From the NCBI GenBank assembly GCA_028820635.1, contig JAPPIG010000100.1, positions 1-64,000 on the forward strand: a stretch of 64,000 nucleotides of DNA, read 5' to 3'. The notes below the pieces were generated by a model. It had not been told where the DNA came from. It made no database searches and saw only the letters and a program-made list of their open reading frames with translations. A program made the position numbers and the translations under genes. This DNA comes from Candidatus Poribacteria bacterium. GTDB lineage: Bacteria; Poribacteria; WGA-4E; WGA-3G. The first letter of the stretch is position 1, and each line of letters starts with the position of its first letter. This document shows positions 17,832 through 26,110 of the stretch, piece after piece.

Positions 17832-19166
17832 CTGATTTACCCCAGTTTTTGTAGAGACAATGTACATAAGGTTTTTTAGATGCTTTGTGTGAGGAAGTCA
17901 ATGCTGAACTGGCACGAACTTTATCCCTCACAATCGTTTAGATTAAAATATGGGTCAAGGAAAATGTCAGGTTTCCAAGTTATCTCCAGTATCCTTTTTA
18001 TGACAAAAATGAGCGAATATGTTTTTGTATGATAAGTATTATAGGTTTTTACCCACCGCTCTCCAGATTTTTCAAAATGGAGGAAACAGATACCATAACT
18101 TACACAGACGATAAACCATAGCAATGCGATCCGTAGCAGTTCTTGTCGTTTCAATCGTAAATACCGAAATCCGAAAAGTGTCTTTATATCCCGAAAACAT
18201 TCTTCTATCTGCATCCGATGTTTATAGGTAAGATAGAGTTGCGTATTTCGTAAACTATTTGATACGAGATAAAGCGGTTCTTGATGGTTTGCGTCTCTAA
18301 AAACATAAAGGTTCAGTCTGAGTTTCTCTGTGCTGTGATAAGATATGTTGGGATAAGTTTCTGTATTTTTCAGTGTCTGTAGTTTGATGCGTTGTCCTTT
18401 GTGATAAAAGCAAGCATTTTTACAGACGCGTATGACAAACTCAATACCATTTTCCATTAGAGGTTTCATAAGATACTTTGCGCGCGCAAAGTATCTATCA
18501 AACACTAAGACCGGTCTTTTGACATTCGGTAAGGCAGTTTCAAACTGCTTGATGAACTGATAGCAAAACTCTTGACCAAGCACATTATGGCTCGGGTAGA
18601 CCATCTTGTCAAAGGTGTCTTTTTTGTAGATTTTCCAATAGATAGAAATAGCGCGTTTGCGGAATGGCACAGCGATAACGATAATCCTATAGTCTTGGAG
18701 AATGTCCGTCTCATCAATAAGCACAATGTGTGGCGCACGCTCTGTTTTGTCATATAGTTGCCATAAGACAAAGGCACACCACGCCCCCATAACAACAAGT
18801 GTCGGAAAGTTTGCGTCGATAAACCAGCGCAGCCGTTTTGTTTCATCCTTATAATAGGCAACGCAAACAGGCAAGTGGTTCGCAAGTGTGTTGATTTGAA
18901 ATGTTTTCGTGCCAAGACACGCAAGTATGACCAAAATCAGATTTCTGAGAGCAGGACGCTTCAACACTTTTTTGAACTCTTGCTTTATTTCTGGGATGAG
19001 CATACGCGGATTTACTTTGACCGATGCAATGTGTTTCAGTGGAATACCCTAAAATAGATTCTATAAAATAAGATTGGAAAACAGTTTATCAGAAAAAACA
19101 CTTTTGCAAAACTATTATGATATAAGACATACAAATATGGGTTCTGAAAAACTGGGGGTAAATCAG
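17832..19166 (-). mobile_element. IS4-family insertion sequence
   Basis: A 1335-bp element bounded by near-perfect terminal inverted repeats: CTGATTTACCCCAGTTTTT at 17832-17850 and, inverted, CTGATTTACCCCCAGTTTTT at 19147-19166 (one extra C). It contains one intact transposase gene. A clear 9-12 bp target duplication, usual for IS4 relatives, is not seen; only CTT borders both ends. It lies exactly between the divergent modA and selA promoters, 19 and 14 bases from their -35 boxes. Confidence 0.85.
17921..19003 (-). CDS. IS4-family DDE transposase
   Basis: A 360-residue transposase that appears intact. The catalytic triad is visible: an Asp in 'LIDETD' near residue 97, an Asp in 'VFDRYFARAKYL' near residue 168, and the Glu of a textbook Y-(2)-R-(3)-E-(6)-K signature in 'YKHRMQIEECFRDIK' near residues 258-272, which defines the IS4 superfamily. 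The open frame extends about 14 codons upstream without an ATG, so a non-ATG start a little earlier is possible. It is enclosed in matching inverted repeats, so the element may still be mobile. Confidence 0.9.
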   Translation of the reverse strand: MLIPEIKQEFKKVLKRPALRNLILVILACLGTKTFQINTLANHLPVCVAYYKDETKRLRWFIDANFPTLVVMGAWCAFVLWQLYDKTERAPHIVLIDETDILQDYRIIVIAVPFRKRAISIYWKIYKKDTFDKMVYPSHNVLGQEFCYQFIKQFETALPNVKRPVLVFDRYFARAKYLMKPLMENGIEFVIRVCKNACFYHKGQRIKLQTLKNTETYPNISYHSTEKLRLNLYVFRDANHQEPLYLVSNSLRNTQLYLTYKHRMQIEECFRDIKTLFGFRYLRLKRQELLRIALLWFIVCVSYGICFLHFEKSGERWVKTYNTYHTKTYSLIFVIKRILEITWKPDIFLDPYFNLNDCEG

Positions 19167-19180
19167 CTTCCCATTATTGT

Positions 19181-19209
19181 TTGACATTTGAAGGTTAATT
19201 TGATAAAAT
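19181..19209 (+). promoter_or_regulatory. selA promoter
   Basis: TTGACA, a 17-base spacer and TAAAAT, ending 66 bases before the selA start. It lies only 14 bases from the right end of the IS element. Confidence 0.65.
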
Positions 19210-19275
19210 TTAAACGACATCAACGAATATACATGGCTATTTTTACAATACTACCTATTTACTCTGGATAAAAAA

Positions 19276-20709
19276 TTGACTGTCAAATCAGACAAAAAAA
19301 ACTTGCTACGTCAACTCCCTGCGATTGATAAACTCTTGTTGCTACCGGAAATGCAGGAATTGCAAGAATGTTATGCTCGACCACTTGTAACAGAAGTTCT
19401 ACGGTCAGTAGTCGCTGATATTCGAGACCAAATCCTGCAGGGTAATATTAAACTGAAATTGCCCAAACCAGAGGAGTATGCCATATTAGCACGCCAATGG
19501 ATAGAAGAAAAAACACGTTCTCCGCTGCGTGCTATCGTGAATGCGACTGGAACTGTAACTCACACAAATCTTGGTCGTGCGCTGTTATCCTCTTCTGCAT
19601 GTGAGAGCCTTCAAAATGCTGCACAGAATTATGTTAATTTGGAGTACGACTTAGAAACAGGCAAGCGCGGGCATAGAGACCGGATTACCGAACCACTCCT
19701 ACAACAATTAACCGGATGTGAAGCATCAACTGTCGTAAATAACAATGCAGCTGCAGTTTTAATTGCCTTACAAACCGTAGCGAAAGGAAGGGAAGTAATC
19801 GTATCACGCGGTGAGTTGATTGAGATTGGCGGTGCTTTTCGTATCCCTGATGTGATGACAGCGAGTGGGGCTATTCTCAGAGAGGTAGGCACGACAAACC
19901 GAACACATCTCCGAGATTATGCTGAAGCGATAAACGAAAACACGGCGCTTATATTAAAGGTTCATCCGAGTAATTATAAGGTTGTCGGTTTTACCACAAC
20001 ACCAGAGATGCAAGAATTGACTGAACTCGGCACAGAACACGGCATTCCAACAATGGAGGATTTAGGTAGTGGTGCACTGGTTGACCTTTCTACATACCGA
20101 TTACCTCATGAACCCGTTGTTGCTGACAAAATTGAGGATGGCGTTGATATTGTAACTTTTAGTGGGGATAAGTTGCTGGGCGGACCACAGGCAGGTATTA
20201 TCGTAGGAAAAGCGGAATGGATTCTGCAAATTCGTAAAAATCCGTTGATGCGTGCGTTGCGCGTAGATAAACTGACCATCGCAGCATTGTCTGCAACACT
20301 GTTAACTTACTTAAATCCTGATGCCTTGCTAACACAATTGCCAATGCTCCACCGATATACCCGTTCAATTGATGAACTGCACGGGATTGCTAAGGAAATC
20401 GCTGACAGACTTAAGATAGTTTTTGCTGAAACTATTACGGTTGAGATTACCGAAACACATTCACAAATAGGAAGCGGGTCACTGCCTGTTGAAACACTAC
20501 CGAGTGTTGCTGTGGTGCTTAATCCTTTAGAGATTTCTGCTGAAAAACTGGCTGAACATTTCAGACGAGGAAGCGTCCCTATCATTGGGCGGATAGAAAA
20601 TGACCAATTGTGGTTTGATGTGCGAACGCTCTACGAAAAAGAACAGAAACAATTGATTGAAGCAGCAGCAGAAGTTGCCTCAAAATTAGGAGAGGTCCCT
20701 GAAAATTAG
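19276..20709 (+). CDS. selA: L-seryl-tRNA(Sec) selenium transferase
   Basis: A 477-residue PLP enzyme that converts Ser-tRNA(Sec) to Sec-tRNA(Sec) with selenophosphate. The N-terminal domain ('LLRQLPAIDKLLLLPEMQEL') is the tRNA(Sec)-binding part. 'RAIVNATGTVTHTNLGRALL' and 'VNNNAAAVLIAL' are SelA signatures, and the PLP lysine is in 'SGDKLLGGPQAG' near residue 296. The length matches family members. The start is a TTG preceded by a weak GGATA; no better start is in frame. Its 3' end overlaps the next gene. selB, selC and selD are not in this window. The presence of selA means the organism reads UGA as selenocysteine in some genes. Confidence 0.93.
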   Translation: MTVKSDKKNLLRQLPAIDKLLLLPEMQELQECYARPLVTEVLRSVVADIRDQILQGNIKLKLPKPEEYAILARQWIEEKTRSPLRAIVNATGTVTHTNLGRALLSSSACESLQNAAQNYVNLEYDLETGKRGHRDRITEPLLQQLTGCEASTVVNNNAAAVLIALQTVAKGREVIVSRGELIEIGGAFRIPDVMTASGAILREVGTTNRTHLRDYAEAINENTALILKVHPSNYKVVGFTTTPEMQELTELGTEHGIPTMEDLGSGALVDLSTYRLPHEPVVADKIEDGVDIVTFSGDKLLGGPQAGIIVGKAEWILQIRKNPLMRALRVDKLTIAALSATLLTYLNPDALLTQLPMLHRYTRSIDELHGIAKEIADRLKIVFAETITVEITETHSQIGSGSLPVETLPSVAVVLNPLEISAEKLAEHFRRGSVPIIGRIENDQLWFDVRTLYEKEQKQLIEAAAEVASKLGEVPEN

Positions 20710-21523
20710 TATCGTATACTTTTTTCTCCTTTCAATCTGTCTCCTTTGTGCATGCACGGAAACTTCTCAAAATACCGTTCCGTCAAAGGAAATTACTGAA
20801 AAAATTATCTCTCACATTGACGGCGCACAAATGCGACTGATTCCAGCTGGTACTTTTCAGATGGGAAATCATATTGAAGGCACAGGAGCCCCTGATGAGT
20901 ACCCAGTTCATGAAGTTTATGTTGACGCGTTCTACATAGATATTCACGAGGTGACAAACGCACGTTACCAGCAGTTCGTATTAGCAACAGGATACCCACC
21001 ACCACCTCTATGGCACGACCCAAAGTTTAATAAACCTGATGGTCCAGTCGTTAACGTGAAATGGAACGATGCGGTTGCTTATGCAAACTGGGCGAATAAA
21101 AGGTTACCAACTGAGGCTGAATGGGAATATGCAGCACGCGGTAATCTCATTGGTAAAAAGTATCCTACTGGTGATATAATTACCCATGATGATGCCAATT
21201 TCGGTGGTGAGGGTGGGACAGATAAATGGAAACAAACGTCACCTGTTGGCAGTTTTACGCCTAATGGTTCCGATTTATACGACATGGCAGGAAATGTTTG
21301 GGAATGGTGTTTTGATGAGTACAACGGTGAATTCTATGAGATGTCTCCACCCAAAAACCCGCGCTTCGGTAGAGAATTCGCGCCTGACAATGAAAACTTT
21401 CGAATTCTACGCGGCGGCGGATGGGGTGGAAGTCCTGACGACCTGCGTGTTGCTGACAGATGGTATCATCTAACGACAGGAAGTACTATCGGTTTTCGCT
21501 GTGTCAAGGATGTGGATGAATAA
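20699..21523 (+). CDS. Lipoprotein with FGE-sulfatase (SUMF1-like) domain; non-AUG start
   Basis: The first ATG (20831) falls inside the conserved domain. In the same frame upstream there is a complete lipoprotein signal: K-I-S-I-V-Y-F-F-L-L-S-I-C-L-L-C-A-C, then a linker. The frame is closed by a TAG at 20687, and the only reasonable start is CTG at 20699 (ATT at 20705 is second), placed six bases after AGGAG. The gene then overlaps the selA stop by 11 bases. The domain has 'MRLIPAGTFQMGN', 'WNDAVAYANWANKRLPTEAE', 'YDMAGNVWEW', 'ILRGGGWGG' and 'IGFRCV'. The Cys pair used by true formylglycine-generating enzymes is absent (the stretch after RGGGWGG has none), so it is probably a non-catalytic or binding SUMF1-fold protein. 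Confidence 0.75.
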   Translation: MKISIVYFFLLSICLLCACTETSQNTVPSKEITEKIISHIDGAQMRLIPAGTFQMGNHIEGTGAPDEYPVHEVYVDAFYIDIHEVTNARYQQFVLATGYPPPPLWHDPKFNKPDGPVVNVKWNDAVAYANWANKRLPTEAEWEYAARGNLIGKKYPTGDIITHDDANFGGEGGTDKWKQTSPVGSFTPNGSDLYDMAGNVWEWCFDEYNGEFYEMSPPKNPRFGREFAPDNENFRILRGGGWGGSPDDLRVADRWYHLTTGSTIGFRCVKDVDE

Positions 21524-21605
21524 GCATTGCATCATTCTTTTTTATACTCCCACGCGGTAGCAATGGCTCTCTCCTCAAGTTAGGTTGAGTTATCTTCTTT
21601 CTAAG

Positions 21606-21768
21606 GTAGACACGGTTTATAGTAAAATCTAAAAATACGTGGACACTTCTTGGTAGATGCGGTTTCCTAACCGTATCTATGAGGTTTAATAAACACCGGT
21701 TCGGTTAGGAAACCGAACCTACCGTAGTGTATAAGTAATTATTAGTTTCACTATAAAACCTTGCCTAC
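21606..21768. repeat. Nested palindromic (MITE-like) element
   Basis: Outer arms beginning GTAGACACGGTTTATAGT (21606) and, inverted, GTAGGCAAGGTTTTATAGTG (from 21768) enclose an inner palindrome: GGTAGATGCGGTTTCCTAACCG (21652-21673) against CGGTTAGGAAACCGAACCTACC (21702-21723). AAG flanks both ends. The remaining sequence of the 340-base gap between the lipoprotein and the IS3 remnant shows no gene. The inner GTAG.TGCGGTTTC word recurs at 43718-43730. Confidence 0.65.
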
Positions 21769-21862
21769 AAGGGAATGTCTGAAGTACTACCGTTTATTCA
21801 GACCCAAAAATCAGCAAGATAAGACAAGTTTTGTTGTTGAAATTCCACAGATGTCAAATACC

Positions 21863-23195
21863 CTAACGCAGAGTGAGGGCGTTTGTAATGATACACTTGT
21901 TCAATAAAATGCCCAATGGGGCTCTCGCTTCGTGGATGTCCTCATAGTCGTTGAGATGAACTTCTTCTTCCTTGAGCGTGCGGATAAGTCTTTCAGCATA
22001 TCCGTTCTCCCAAGGACACCCTCTTCGGGCGACTGAAATCTCACTCCCATGATACGTAAGCAGTGAGATATACGAATCTGAAAGATATTGGACACCTTGA
22101 TCAGAATGAGGATCTCTGGGACACTTTGACATAATGCTGTCTCTAAGGATTTCAATGCCAGAGATTGCGTCAAGTGTTGACTGATATGCCACCCCCTGAT
22201 CATGCGAGTGAAGACATCCATGAGCAGACAAACATAGATGAAGTGTCCTTTGAGACGGACATAGGTAATATCGCCTATCCAGACCTGATCACATCGGGAG
22301 ACATCAAGGTTTTCAAGGCGATTGCCCAGGTACGCACACCTGCAACAGATGTCGTGGTTTGACCAGGGTTATTTAGTTTTCAGTTTTTCTGCGCATTTTA
22401 TTGCAAACGTTAATATTTTATAGTCGCATTGTAGGTCGGGTAGAGCGAAGCGACACCCGACAATCTTAGTGTGACAGTGTGATCGTGTCGGGTTTCGTAA
22501 ACTCTACCCGCAGCATGCCCAAAAGCGTATGCTGCGTTGATTTGGACCTACAATATAAACTCTCAGTAAAACCTATTAACCAATAATTCTTAAAACTAAA
22601 TAACCTTGTGGTTTGACAGGCGCGTTTGACAGAAACCGAGAGGTTGGCGGATTTCATCAATCGGGCAACACGCTTATACCCGATGGTATATCCGCTACGC
22701 ACCAACAACTGTGTGATACGCCTATATCTGTATGTTGGATATAGCAAAGATAACTTCTCTATTTCATCCCGGAGACCCGCTTCACACGCGGGCTGCTTGG
22801 GGGTGATAATAAAGATTACTTCGGTTGAAACCTAATGTTTCACATATCTGCCGAACCGAAAAGTCTGTCCGTAATGCTTCAACCATTTCTCGCTGCTCCA
22901 TCGGGGTCAACTCAAGTAAGTTGAGGCTTTTTTGGGATGTCAAGTGCCAGGTCAAGCGCCCAACGAGTTGCTCAAGTTGGGCGATCCGCTCCGCAGAGGT
23001 ATCAGACTGTTTATCAGCGGGTTCAAAGAGGGTCGCCGCATTTTCAAGAAGCTGTCGCTTCCACTTTGAAAGTTGCTCATCGCTGAGGTTATGTCGCCGA
23101 CACAGTTCCGCTTGTGAACTTTCACCGCTGAGAGCCTCAAGAACAACTTCGGCTTTAAACTCGGGGGTGAAGTTTCTTCGTTTTCGTTTCGCCAT
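21863..23195 (-). pseudogene. IS3-family transposase, disrupted by frameshifts and a MITE
   Basis: Read from 23195 leftwards: a helix-turn-helix OrfA part ('RRNFTPEFKAEVVLEALSGE', 'ELCRRHNLSDEQLSKWKRQL') runs in frame into the start of OrfB ('FSVRQICETLGFNRSNLYYH'). A one-base slip near 22785 moves the frame ('DEIEKLSLLYPTYRYRRITQ'). A 239-bp insertion (22367-22605) breaks it again. It resumes as 'SRCDQVWIGDITYVRLKGHF' (first catalytic Asp), slips once more near 22115, and ends with 'HSDQGVQYLSD' (second Asp) and 'NGYAERLIRTLKEEEV' (Glu). All three DDE residues survive but in different frames, so the element cannot move by itself. Confidence 0.8.
22367..22605. mobile_element. MITE-like insertion in the IS3 transposase gene
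   Basis: A 239-bp element with perfect 14-bp terminal inverted repeats, GGTTATTTAGTTTT at 22367-22380 and its complement at 22592-22605. It is flanked by a direct repeat: 22352-22366 and 22606-22620 match at 12 of 15 bases with an exact core GTGGTTTGAC, a likely target duplication. There is no coding sequence. Inside is an inverted pair, GTAGGTCGGGTAGAGCGAAG near 22431 and a complementary TCTACCCG stretch near 22503, related to the repeats around 15494 and 15811. Confidence 0.75.
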
Positions 23196-23404
23196 CGGAT
23201 ACGCCTTTCAAATAGATGGATATTATACCATAATCTTGTCTTAGAGAGTGACCCGAATTTCCGGTGGCAGTGCAAGTAACGGTATGGTTACCTGCCTCTC
23301 TTTTTTGTGATTGATATTCTCTACCCTCAGTTTTATATCTCAATTTATTTGCCATTTTTCCATCGGTGTGGTATCCTATATCTTCAAGGAGGAATACGAA
23401 ACCT

Positions 23405-24163
23405 GTGGCATCAATTAATGACATCGCGAACGAATTTATCCGAGAAGAAATTGAAGAATATCTTGAACGCCCCGATGAGATTAAGTTTTTCATTGAGATG
23501 TTCACGCAAGCAACACCTGAAATGCAGGACATTGCCGCTGCACTTATTGATGGCGATCATCACACCGTTGACGAGTTAACAGAAGAAGCACTTGCAGATG
23601 GCACAGAAGCATTGGAAATTATGGACGATGGACTAATCTTGGGGATGGGTATCGTCGGCATTAAGTTTCGTGAGAACTTTATTTTTGTTCCCGAAGTACT
23701 TGCATGTGCAAGAGCAATGAAAGCAGGCATGGCACATATTGAACCTATCCTCTCCGATTCGGGAATTGAACCTGTCGGCACAGTAATTATGGGGACTGTT
23801 AAAGGTGACCTACATGATATTGGCAAAAACTTGTGTATTATGATGCTGCGAGGGGCAGGATTTGTTGTCCACGATTTGGGCGTGGATACCTCCGAAGACG
23901 AATTTATTGAAGCAGTGGAAGAATACGAAGCACCTATTTTGGGCATGTCCGCACTGCTAACGACAACGATGCCAAATATGGGCAAAACAATTGATGCATT
24001 TATTGACGAAGACCTACGTGAAGAAGTGAAGATTATGGTTGGCGGTGCCCCAGTTACACAAATATTCGCTGATGACATGGGTGCTGATGGATACGGTAAG
24101 GATGCGTTGGCGTGTGTAGCATTAGCCAAACACTTTCTTGAAGAAACTGACGAAGAATGGTAA
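23405..24163 (+). CDS. Corrinoid (cobalamin-binding) protein, MtaC/MtmC-like
   Basis: About 252 residues. I choose the GTG at 23405, with AAGGAGG 14 bases upstream (a long spacing); upstream codons are unlike the family. The N-terminal helical bundle ('ALADGTEALEIMDDGLILGM', then 'FIFVPEVLACARAMKAGM') caps the cobalamin, and the Rossmann-like B12 domain carries 'GTVKGDLHDIGKN' with the cobalt-ligating His at residue 137, then 'GFVVHDLGVD', 'MSALLTTTMPNM' and 'VGGAPVTQIFADDMGADGY'. It carries a methyl group on cob(I)alamin between two methyltransferases. It is first of a cluster with its activator and a homocysteine methyltransferase. Confidence 0.9.
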   Translation: MASINDIANEFIREEIEEYLERPDEIKFFIEMFTQATPEMQDIAAALIDGDHHTVDELTEEALADGTEALEIMDDGLILGMGIVGIKFRENFIFVPEVLACARAMKAGMAHIEPILSDSGIEPVGTVIMGTVKGDLHDIGKNLCIMMLRGAGFVVHDLGVDTSEDEFIEAVEEYEAPILGMSALLTTTMPNMGKTIDAFIDEDLREEVKIMVGGAPVTQIFADDMGADGYGKDALACVALAKHFLEETDEEW

Positions 24164-24181
24164 TTCTTCGTTGTATTTTAT

Positions 24182-26092
24182 ATGAAGAAAATAGATAAAA
24201 CAGAATACGAAAAACGACTCAATAAAATTACACAGATTTTTGAAGAACTGGTTGTTCACGCAGACGAGCAGTCAACCTACCGTTGTCCCTACAAAAATCG
24301 GTTTGACCACTGCACAGCGAAATTCGGTTGTCGAAACCAGCGCAAAATTGATGAAGGCACTGGACTCCTATGCGTTGGAGATGATAAATTAGATTATCGC
24401 AGCGCTTGGGAAATAGATGAATCCGATGAACCAACACAGTCGCACGAGAAAGCAAAAGGCACAATTACATGCGATGGTAAAGTCTATCAACTTTCTCCCG
24501 GGAAGACTGTCTTTGATTACGCAGACGATTTAGCCGTACAAGTTCCTACCTCCTGCTTCCGAACAGGGCAATGCCACGAGTGTATCGTTGAGATCAAACA
24601 AGGTATGGACAACCTCCGCCCACGCAACGAAGCAGAGGCATTCCTCCGAGACAATTACCGCCTTGCTTGCCAAGCCATGGTCCTGAACGTAGACGAACAT
24701 ATTGAATTCACACCGCTACGGCGCACACCGAAGATTCTAACACATATCGGCATAGAAGACGATACTCCTAAATCACATGATCCGTTGGTCACACATCGTG
24801 ACGGAATAGTTTATTACAACAATGAACCTATTGACCGATTTCGTGGGCATATCTATGGACTTGCTTTAGACATCGGCACAACCACTGTGGTGGCAAATTT
24901 GGTGGATTTAGAAAGTGGTGAGACGGTTTCAGTCAGTTCCCTTGAAAACCCACAACGTTTCGGTGGAAGCGACATCATGCACCGAATTTCCTATGATGGT
25001 GAATTTGAGGGTGAGTTGCGTAAATCGCTTATTGCGGCGTTGAACACTCAAATCATGGAAATGTGTGAAAGACACAACTTTGTTCGGCAGGAAATATACG
25101 AAATCGTTGTTGCTGGCAACACAACAATGCGCGATATTTTGTTCAGACAGGATGTCCAGAGCATTGGACAGAAACCTTATAAATCGGTGATTGAGCATGA
25201 ATACCGTGAAGGTATCCGTTCTACGACATCACTAACTGAAAAATCCCGTCGACTCGGCATCCGTTCTAATCCGAAAGCGATGGTATATAGTTTGCCATTG
25301 GTTGCCAGTCACGTCGGTGCAGATGTCGCAGCAGATTTAGTGTCTATTGACATGCAATCACATGACGAAATTGTTATGTTAGTTGACGTAGGTACAAATA
25401 CTGAGGTTGTTGTTGGAAACGCAAAGCGGATGGTAGCGGCATCATGCCCTGCAGGTCCGGCATTTGAAGGTGGTGGTATAGAATACGGAATGCCCGCCTA
25501 TCCCGGCGCGATTGAATCCGTGAAATGGGTTGACGGTAAGATTAACTATGAGACAATTGATGGAGAAAAACCGCAAGGATTATGCGGTTCAGGGCTTATT
25601 TCTCTGCTTGCTGAACTACTTCGGCACAATCAGATGAGCGCAAAAGGCGTTTTTGCTGATAGAAAACAGCGAGTGATGCCGCTTTTACCTGAACACGATA
25701 TTACCTTTTCACGCGATGACGCGAGTAACTTAGCACAAGCAAAGGCAGCAAACTATTGTGGGCAATATATTGTACTTCGTCATTTCGGTTGTTCCCCGCA
25801 AGACATCACAAAACTCTATTTAGCAGGTGGATTTGCCAACTATGTAAACCTGCAGGATGCTATTGACATAGGTTTTCTTGCACCTGTACCTGAGGATAGA
25901 ATTGTCAAAATTGGAAACGCAGCAGTTGGTGGTGCGAAAGCGGTTCTGCTTTCAAGAGAAAAACGTGCGGATATTGAAAAATTCGTCCAAAACATTGAAC
26001 ATATTGAACTTGAAACAACCCCTGATTTCTTTGAGATATTTGTTGAAGGGTGTCAATTCAAACCGATGTCTATAGATATGACGAAGACTTAA
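24182..26092 (+). CDS. Corrinoid-protein reductive activator (2Fe-2S + ASKHA ATPase)
   Basis: A 636-residue protein of the RACE/RamA-like type that uses ATP to re-reduce cob(II)alamin to active cob(I)alamin. There are three parts: an N-terminal extension with Cys residues ('[12 protein letters not shown]', 'FGCRNQ', about residues 37-55) that could bind a metal or cluster; a plant-type ferredoxin domain with '[11 protein letters not shown]' near 124-134 and a last Cys in 'LACQAM' near 162; and a C-terminal ASKHA domain (DUF4445) with '[15 protein letters not shown]' near 228, '[12 protein letters not shown]' and '[10 protein letters not shown]'. It starts 18 bases after the corrinoid protein gene, which fits its substrate. 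Confidence 0.88.
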   Translation: MKKIDKTEYEKRLNKITQIFEELVVHADEQSTYRCPYKNRFDHCTAKFGCRNQRKIDEGTGLLCVGDDKLDYRSAWEIDESDEPTQSHEKAKGTITCDGKVYQLSPGKTVFDYADDLAVQVPTSCFRTGQCHECIVEIKQGMDNLRPRNEAEAFLRDNYRLACQAMVLNVDEHIEFTPLRRTPKILTHIGIEDDTPKSHDPLVTHRDGIVYYNNEPIDRFRGHIYGLALDIGTTTVVANLVDLESGETVSVSSLENPQRFGGSDIMHRISYDGEFEGELRKSLIAALNTQIMEMCERHNFVRQEIYEIVVAGNTTMRDILFRQDVQSIGQKPYKSVIEHEYREGIRSTTSLTEKSRRLGIRSNPKAMVYSLPLVASHVGADVAADLVSIDMQSHDEIVMLVDVGTNTEVVVGNAKRMVAASCPAGPAFEGGGIEYGMPAYPGAIESVKWVDGKINYETIDGEKPQGLCGSGLISLLAELLRHNQMSAKGVFADRKQRVMPLLPEHDITFSRDDASNLAQAKAANYCGQYIVLRHFGCSPQDITKLYLAGGFANYVNLQDAIDIGFLAPVPEDRIVKIGNAAVGGAKAVLLSREKRADIEKFVQNIEHIELETTPDFFEIFVEGCQFKPMSIDMTKT

Positions 26093-26110
26093 GGAGAAAA
26101 CACACAAAGC

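Larger units (their letters stand above)
21800..23265 (-). mobile_element. Degenerate IS3-family insertion sequence
   Basis: A stretch encoding all parts of an IS3-type transposase on the minus strand, broken by frameshifts and by an inserted element. Ends are approximate: short inward-facing related words (TAAGACAAGATT near 23243 and, at the other side, TAAGACAAGTTT near 21820) probably belong to the terminal inverted repeats. Target duplication not resolved. Confidence 0.7.

Noticed and set aside
17829..19169. CTT as target duplication of the IS4 element
   Set aside because: Three bases are too few to be convincing and IS4 relatives usually make 9-12 bp; recorded only as flanking bases.
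22466..22747. A 93-codon gene
   Set aside because: Its first part is the IS3 OrfB helix-turn-helix; the rest is translation of the inserted MITE.
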